From Ovoidimarina sediminis (GTDB lineage Bacteria > Pseudomonadota > Alphaproteobacteria > Rhodobacterales > Rhodobacteraceae): a stretch of 64,000 bases of DNA. Shown here one piece after another: positions 59,227-64,000 of the stretch (its first letter is position 1; every line of letters begins with the position of its first letter). The stretch covers positions 310,001 through 374,000 of the forward strand of contig NZ_JAWHTE010000001.1 in the NCBI RefSeq assembly GCF_032586175.1, read 5' to 3'. A program made the position numbers and the translations under genes. Under the pieces are notes generated by a model, which saw nothing but the letters and a program-made list of their open reading frames with translations, ran no database searches and was not told the origin of the DNA.

Positions 59227-59682
59227 TTACGTACGCAATAAGATGAGTGTATGATCCAGTGCCTCCAGTGCTTCATCGATGATCACCTCAATGATGCTCC
59301 AGTCTTCTCCGGCCAACCCGGCCCCGATCATAGGATAACCGATGCGCGCGCCCGGAAACATCTCAGCGACCCGCTCAAAGCAGAGCCGAAGCGCATCATA
59401 GTCCACTTTCACTCCGCGGCCGCGATAGTCGAATTGGGTGTAAGCATTAACCACCGTCAGACGGTGGTCTTGAAGATCGACTTCCGCGATGCTTACAATC
59501 CCAAGTTTCGCGCGTTCCCCAAGCGGCGTTGCACGATCGACAGCAAGCGCTTGCGGAAAAGACGTGGCGATCGCCTTCGCAACCCCAGCACCCATAGTTC
59601 CGAAACAATTACAGCCATGGACCATCACATCGAACCGCCCAGCCTTGGCGAGTTCGATCAGATCGCCCTCAATCGTCTTCAC
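59227..59682 (-). CDS. Macro-domain protein (ADP-ribose-binding/phosphatase-like)
   Basis: The protein has 151 residues from GTG 59682, which overlaps the rpoD stop in a GTGA junction. It is a stand-alone macro domain: DVMVHGCNCFGTMGAGVAKAIATSFP has the ADP-ribose-binding Asn/Gly-rich loops, VNAYTQFDYRG follows, and GYPMIGAGLAGEDW is the second loop. Such proteins hydrolyse ADP-ribose-1''-phosphate or O-acetyl-ADP-ribose, or remove ADP-ribose from nucleic acid or protein. Its direct coupling to the primary sigma factor gene is notable. Confidence 0.88.
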   Translation of the reverse strand: MKTIEGDLIELAKAGRFDVMVHGCNCFGTMGAGVAKAIATSFPQALAVDRATPLGERAKLGIVSIAEVDLQDHRLTVVNAYTQFDYRGRGVKVDYDALRLCFERVAEMFPGARIGYPMIGAGLAGEDWSIIEVIIDEALEALDHTLILLRT

Positions 59683-61667
59683 TGATCCAGGAAGGACCTT
59701 AGCTTCCTGCTGCGGCTGGGGTGCTTTAGTTTCCTCAGCGCCTTCGCCTCGATCTGCCGGATGCGCTCGCGCGTCACGCTGAACTGCTGGCCAACTTCTT
59801 CAAGTGTGTGGTCAGTATTCATGCCGATCCCGAACCGCATCCGAAGCACGCGCTCTTCCCGTGGCGTCAACGATGCGAGCACACGTGTCGTCGTTTCCTT
59901 CAGGTTTTCCTGGATGGCGGAGTCGAGCGGCAAGACAGCGTTCTTGTCCTCGATGAAATCGCCAAGCTGGCTGTCTTCCTCGTCGCCAATGGGCGTTTCG
60001 AGCGAAATCGGCTCCTTGGCGATCTTCATCACCTTGCGTACCTTTTCAAGCGGCATCTGGAGCTTTTCGGCCAGTTCTTCCGGCGTAGGCTCTCGCCCGA
60101 TTTCGTGCAGCATCTGGCGGCCCGTGCGGACAAGCTTGTTGATCGTCTCGATCATATGAACCGGGATGCGGATCGTGCGAGCCTGGTCGGCGATAGACCG
60201 GGTTATGGCCTGCCTGATCCACCATGTCGCATAGGTCGAGAACTTGTAACCGCGGCGATACTCGAACTTGTCGACCGCCTTCATCAGGCCAATATTGCCT
60301 TCCTGAATGAGATCAAGGAATTGCAAGCCGCGGTTCGTGTATTTCTTGGCGATCGAGATCACAAGACGCAGGTTCGCCTCGACCATTTCCTTCTTCGCCT
60401 GACGGGCTTCCTTTTCGCCCTTCTGCACCTGCGCGACAATCCGGCGGAATTCAGGAATATCGACGCCGACATACTGCCCGACCTGGGCCATTTCCGCGCG
60501 AAGCTCGGCCACCTTATCCGAAGAGCGTTCAACGAAGGCCTGCCAACCGCGACCGGATTTCTCGCCCATCCGATCTATCCAGGTCGGATCGAGTTCGGAG
60601 CCCCGATATGCATCAATGAACTCGCGACGGTTGATCCGCGCCTGGTCGGCCAGTTTCACCATCGCTCCGTCGATCGACATGATCCGGCGGTTAATGCCGT
60701 AAAGCTGGTCGATCAGCGCCTCGATCCGATTGTTGTGGAGGTGGAGTTCGTTCACTAATTCCACGATTTCGGTACGCGTCTTTTGATAGGTTGCTTCAGC
60801 CTTCTCACTGAACGAACCGTCCTCGTTCAGCGTCGCTGACATCCGGAGATCCTGCATCTCGGCAAGCTTGGCGTAGTCGGCCGCTATACGGTCGAGCGTC
60901 TCAAGGACACGCGGCTTAAGCGCTGCCTCCATGGCTGCGAGAGACATGTTGGCCTGATCGTCGTCGTCCTCGTCGTCATCCGACTTGATCGGATTGCCAT
61001 CCGCATCGAGCTCGGGTTCGCTCTCGGCCTTCTTCTCACCCCCGCCGTCTTCGACGCTGAGGCCTCCCACGACATCTTCTTCCTCGTCATCCTCGCCCAT
61101 TGACCGACCGAAGGTCGTCTCGAGATCAATCACATCGCGCAGGAGAATTTCTTCGTTCAGAAGTTCATCGCGCCAGATCGTGATGGCCTGGAAGGTCAGC
61201 GGGCTCTCGCAAAGCCCGAGGATCATCGTGTTTCGGCCGGCTTCGATACGCTTGGCGATCGCAATCTCGCCCTCGCGGCTCAGAAGTTCCACCGAGCCCA
61301 TTTCGCGCAAATACATGCGCACCGGGTCATCGGTGCGGTCGAGCTTTTCCGTTTCGGTCTGCGCAACCGCGACTTCGCGGCCCGTTGACGCCTCGACGAC
61401 CTCGCCGCCCTTCTTCTCTTCCTCTTCCTCGACCTCGTCGTCTTCGATGACGTTGATGCCCATCTCGCTCAGCATCGACATCACATCTTCGATCTGCTCT
61501 GACGACACCTGCTCAGGCGGAAGAACTTGATTGAGTTGGTCGTAGGTGATGTACCCCCGCTCGCGCGCCTCGGCGATCATCTTCTTGACCGCTGCCTGGC
61601 TCATGTCGAGCATTACATCGCCGTCACGGTCTTCCTGCTTGCTGTCGTCGGTATCTTTCGCAGCCAT
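59679..61667 (-). CDS. rpoD: RNA polymerase primary sigma factor RpoD (sigma-70)
   Basis: The protein has 662 residues, normal for alphaproteobacteria. It shows the acidic N-terminal region 1.1 and the long non-conserved insertion with runs of Asp/Glu, region 1.2 (DDPVRMYLREMGSVELL), region 2 (LQFLDLIQEGNIGLMKAVDKFEYRRGYKFSTYATWWIRQ, cited for its core-binding and -10 recognition parts), region 3 and the region 4.2 helix-turn-helix (TLEEVGQQFSVTRERIRQIE). It directs housekeeping transcription. The upstream gap to dnaG is packed with GANTC sites in inverted repeats. Confidence 0.98.
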   Translation of the reverse strand: MAAKDTDDSKQEDRDGDVMLDMSQAAVKKMIAEARERGYITYDQLNQVLPPEQVSSEQIEDVMSMLSEMGINVIEDDEVEEEEEKKGGEVVEASTGREVAVAQTETEKLDRTDDPVRMYLREMGSVELLSREGEIAIAKRIEAGRNTMILGLCESPLTFQAITIWRDELLNEEILLRDVIDLETTFGRSMGEDDEEEDVVGGLSVEDGGGEKKAESEPELDADGNPIKSDDDEDDDDQANMSLAAMEAALKPRVLETLDRIAADYAKLAEMQDLRMSATLNEDGSFSEKAEATYQKTRTEIVELVNELHLHNNRIEALIDQLYGINRRIMSIDGAMVKLADQARINRREFIDAYRGSELDPTWIDRMGEKSGRGWQAFVERSSDKVAELRAEMAQVGQYVGVDIPEFRRIVAQVQKGEKEARQAKKEMVEANLRLVISIAKKYTNRGLQFLDLIQEGNIGLMKAVDKFEYRRGYKFSTYATWWIRQAITRSIADQARTIRIPVHMIETINKLVRTGRQMLHEIGREPTPEELAEKLQMPLEKVRKVMKIAKEPISLETPIGDEEDSQLGDFIEDKNAVLPLDSAIQENLKETTTRVLASLTPREERVLRMRFGIGMNTDHTLEEVGQQFSVTRERIRQIEAKALRKLKHPSRSRKLRSFLDQ

Positions 61668-61699
61668 GCGTGGCAGCTCCTTGTGCTCGAAATCCGGGC

Positions 61700-61742
61700 G
61701 ATTCGGATATTCCGAATCATTTAGAGCGAATCACTGATTCGC
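61700..61742. promoter_or_regulatory. Four GANTC sites in two inverted repeats upstream of rpoD
   Basis: Two adjacent perfect repeats occur: GATTCGG-ATATT-CCGAATC at 61700-61718 and GCGAATC-ACT-GATTCGC at 61726-61742. Each arm carries a GANTC, the CcrM methylation target, so four sites lie within 41 bases, 33-75 bases before the rpoD start. Methylation-sensitive or protein-bound control of rpoD is possible; the repeats could also form hairpins after dnaG. Confidence 0.7.
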
Positions 61743-61774
61743 AACCCGTTTACCTCTAATTCTTTAGAACAGTG

Positions 61775-63712
61775 TCACTCCCGATCACTGTCCGAAGGCG
61801 CCCCTGAATGGCCAAGCTGACGGAGGATCGCATCAAATGCATTCCGCTCCTCCCGCTTCAGCTTCACGCCGTTTGGGGCAATGTCGTATTCGGCCCTATC
61901 CTCGCCTGCAGCGCGGCTGGCCTCTTGCTGGGCCCGTGCTGCTTCGCTGAGCCGCCACGTGACGGCCTCATCCGCCAGTTCCGTAATGTCTTCCAGCGCC
62001 TCCGCTATCTCCCGCTCAGCACCCCTGCGGGCGGCCAGTTTCGCAAGTTCCTCGGTAACGCATTGCCGCGCGAGGCCCACATCGCCAGCATGTCGAACCG
62101 GCGGCGCGATCTGCACATGGCGCGGCTTGAACAGCTTTTCAAGGGCATCCTCACCAGCGGCGGCGGCTATATCTTCGCGAACCTCATGCGCAAGCAAAGC
62201 ATCGCGGATAACGGCATGTTCGGGTAGGCTCAGATCCATGATCTCGAGCGCGCTCTCAAACTCCGAAACAAGCTCGGGATGCGTGACGAGAGCAGCTAGA
62301 ATGACCGCCTCTCGAAGAACGTCCTCAACCGCCCCTTCCGCTACCGCCAGAAGGGAAGCGCGAGTTGTTGGCAAGACCGGCGCAGCCTTCGGGCGCCATG
62401 CCCCGCCGCGAGCGTTAGGTGGGCGGGACTGGCCGAAAAGCTCGCGCCTCAGCCTGTTGATCTCATCCCCGTAGTGCGACCGAATCGAGCGATCTCCGAT
62501 CCTGCGGATTGCAGCTCGCAAGGCCTGGTCCAGGGCGGCACGACGCTCTGGGCTGTCGAACGCCCTGCCCTCCGTTTCACGGCGCCAAAGCAGCTGGACC
62601 ATCGGCACTGCCCCGTCGATCAGGCTTCGCATCGCCTGCGGGCCGTCGGCTTTCAAAAGGTCATCAGGATCTTTCCCTTCAGGCAGGATCGCGAACCGCA
62701 GGCTCTGCCCCGCCTCCAGCATCGGCAAAGCCAGGTCGATCACGCGCATCGCCGCCCGGAGACCGGCAGTATCGCCATCAAGAGCAATGACCGGTTCGGG
62801 GTGCATCCGCCAGAGTAACTTGAGCTGATCTTCGGTCACAGCCGTGCCAAGCGGCGCCACTGTCGCCGCAAAGCCAGCTTCGGACAGCGCGATGACGTCC
62901 ATGTAGCCTTCCGCAACGATAAGCGGCGCACTCTTTCCAGCGGCCTCGCGGGCTGGCCCCTGATTGTACAGGCTGCGTCCCTTGTCGAAGAGCTCGGTTT
63001 CTGGCGAGTTCAGATACTTCGCCCTCGCGTTGGGATCCATTGCGCGCCCGCCAAGCGCGATCGCCCTGCCCCTGGCATCGCGGATGGGAAAAATGATTCG
63101 CCCGCGAAATCGATCGTAAGGCGCGCCGCTATCTTCGGGCCGTGCGCAGAGGCCCGCATCGACGACCAGATCGGCAGCCACCCCTCTACCGGTCAGGTGC
63201 TGAAACACGCCCTGCCGCGCATCCGGAGCGAAACCAATTTCCCAGCGGTCCCACGCCGCCTCGGAAAGACCGCGGCCCTGCAGGTATTCACGCGCCATCG
63301 CGCCCGCGGCCGTCTTTAGCTGAAGGCGATAGTGCTGGACGGCCTGCTCCATGACATCAGCCAGAAGCGTCCGCCGATCAGCCTTTTCCTGCGCCTTCGG
63401 ATCTCGCGCCGGCACCTGCATGCCCGCTTCTCGGCCGAGAATCTCCACCGCCTCCATGAAGCCGACATTCTCGGTCTCCCGCACAAAGGAAATCGCGTCT
63501 CCCTTCGCGTGGCAGCCGAAGCAGTAGTAGAATCCCTTCCGGTCATCGACGTGAAAGCTCGCAGTCTTCTCCTGGTGAAACGGGCACGGCGCCCACATGT
63601 CGCCCTTGCCCTGGTTCGACTTCCGAGCATCCCACATGACCTTCCGACCGACCACTTGGGCCAGCGACAGGCGGCCGCGCAACTCATCCAGAAAACCGTC
63701 GGGAAGACTCAT
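61775..63712 (-). CDS. dnaG: DNA primase DnaG
   Basis: The protein has 645 residues. The N-terminal CHC2 zinc finger is CPFHQEKTASFHV...FYYCFGC, and the RNA-polymerase-like middle domain has the TOPRIM motif VAEGYMDVIAL with the catalytic Glu and ALDGDTAGL with the DxD. The C-terminal part (about residues 450-645) is the helicase-binding region, which is poorly conserved. It makes RNA primers for replication. dnaG followed by rpoD is the usual macromolecular-synthesis order in Rhodobacteraceae. Confidence 0.97.
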   Translation of the reverse strand: MSLPDGFLDELRGRLSLAQVVGRKVMWDARKSNQGKGDMWAPCPFHQEKTASFHVDDRKGFYYCFGCHAKGDAISFVRETENVGFMEAVEILGREAGMQVPARDPKAQEKADRRTLLADVMEQAVQHYRLQLKTAAGAMAREYLQGRGLSEAAWDRWEIGFAPDARQGVFQHLTGRGVAADLVVDAGLCARPEDSGAPYDRFRGRIIFPIRDARGRAIALGGRAMDPNARAKYLNSPETELFDKGRSLYNQGPAREAAGKSAPLIVAEGYMDVIALSEAGFAATVAPLGTAVTEDQLKLLWRMHPEPVIALDGDTAGLRAAMRVIDLALPMLEAGQSLRFAILPEGKDPDDLLKADGPQAMRSLIDGAVPMVQLLWRRETEGRAFDSPERRAALDQALRAAIRRIGDRSIRSHYGDEINRLRRELFGQSRPPNARGGAWRPKAAPVLPTTRASLLAVAEGAVEDVLREAVILAALVTHPELVSEFESALEIMDLSLPEHAVIRDALLAHEVREDIAAAAGEDALEKLFKPRHVQIAPPVRHAGDVGLARQCVTEELAKLAARRGAEREIAEALEDITELADEAVTWRLSEAARAQQEASRAAGEDRAEYDIAPNGVKLKREERNAFDAILRQLGHSGAPSDSDRE

Positions 63713-63777
63713 GGGCGAATTATCATCCCGCCAGGGGTAAGTGTCCAGCGGAAGCCCGGGAGTTCGGGGCCCGCCAG

Positions 63778-64000
63778 CTACTGAACCATCGTGAAGGTGG
63801 GTGGAACGAACTCCGGCACGTCCGGACCGCGCCCGCAGTTCGCCATCGAATTGTTCGACGGATTATCAATGCGGCCGCCCGCAGTGAAGTTCACTCCGGC
63901 GAGCCCATTCGCCTGAGAGGAGGCGTGGATATCTCCCGCAGCAATGATATTCGCGCCATACCCCTGGAAGCCGGCGGCGAAGTGAATGTCGCCCATAGAG
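63778..64000 (-). CDS. C-terminal fragment of a hypothetical protein (possible TadG-like)
   Basis: The frame is open to the window edge, and the ATG at 63996 is not necessarily the start. The visible 74 residues are rich in Gly, Ala and Asn (GDIHFAAGFQGYGANIIAAGDIHASSQANG), end in PEFVPPTFTMVQ, and contain one Cys. The style resembles the C-terminus of TadG-related pilus assembly proteins of Rhodobacteraceae, but no diagnostic motif is present. The gene lies 65 bases from dnaG on the same strand. Confidence 0.45.
   Translation of the reverse strand, partial: SMGDIHFAAGFQGYGANIIAAGDIHASSQANGLAGVNFTAGGRIDNPSNNSMANCGRGPDVPEFVPPTFTMVQ

Noticed and set aside
1..64000. CRISPR arrays, insertion sequences, prophage or tRNA genes
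   Set aside because: No regular spaced repeats, transposase, integrase or phage structural proteins, and no tRNA-like cloverleaf were recognised by eye.

Overview
The window looks like chromosomal DNA of a marine alphaproteobacterium of the Rhodobacteraceae (Roseobacter-type). The support is high GC, frequent GTG/TTG starts and ATGA/GTGA overlaps, and a density of TRAP, TTT and ABC uptake systems with sugar-acid enzymes. A TTGAT-N4-ATCAA (FnrL-type) site precedes hemN, GANTC (CcrM-type) sites cluster upstream of rpoD, and the dnaG-rpoD order is typical. This placement is inference from gene content, not a taxonomic search.

Layout. (1) 1-4.6 kb: the end of a multi-cluster ferredoxin-like protein, a cytochrome c with an odd periplasmic N-terminal domain, and a tight block of DUF6494, Mrp/NBP35 ATPase, biotin/lipoate-ligase-like (DUF4444) and DUF6505 genes; then galE. 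(2) 5.7-10.4 kb: sugar-acid catabolism, with a D-2-hydroxyacid dehydrogenase, a pentonate-type IlvD/Edd dehydratase, a HIBADH-type dehydrogenase and a DenD-type D-erythronate dehydrogenase. (3) 10.5-21.8 kb: a RES-domain protein and a GntR regulator, divergent from a ~10-kb operon: TRAP transporter, two PhyH-type dioxygenases flanking a shikimate-dehydrogenase-like protein, a HIBADH-like enzyme, a KDG-kinase-like protein, an SDR and a class I aminotransferase. This is the best candidate for an undescribed catabolic system. (4) 21.8-27.7 kb: a taurine-pyruvate-aminotransferase-like gene, an acetolactate-synthase-like ThDP enzyme, an AstE/AspA-type deacylase and an M81 (MlrC) peptidase. (5) 27.7-37.2 kb: LysR, a five-gene peptide-type ABC importer, N-formylglutamate amidohydrolase, a clearly broken mandelate racemase-family gene and an XdhC-family gene. 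(6) 37.2-43.7 kb: a TTT transporter with a fused TctA-TctB, divergent from a PfkB kinase, a fucose-isomerase-like protein and a sulfolactate-dehydrogenase-like hydroxyacid dehydrogenase. (7) 43.8-46.9 kb: hemN, then a decayed pho locus (pstB and phoU intact, phoB reduced to a scar). (8) 47.2-56 kb: BlaR1/BlaI-type pair, a glycerol-type ABC importer (GlpVSTPQ plus DUF2160) and a Gfo/Idh/MocA dehydrogenase. (9) 56-64 kb: TauE/SafE permease, small proteins, TfoX-C protein, PssD/PssE-like glycosyltransferase pair, HlyU-family protein, macro-domain protein, rpoD, dnaG and the end of a possible Tad-pilus protein.

Most of regions 2-6 is a set of import-plus-oxidation modules for small carboxylates and peptides, each with its own transporter or regulator. 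Regions 1, 7 and 9 are housekeeping or redox genes. Three genes carry unambiguous damage or scars: the mandelate racemase-family gene (two nonsense codons and a frameshift), phoB (a nonsense codon and an internal deletion) and, less certainly, the 3' end of pstA. No tRNA, rRNA, CRISPR array, insertion sequence or prophage was recognised.
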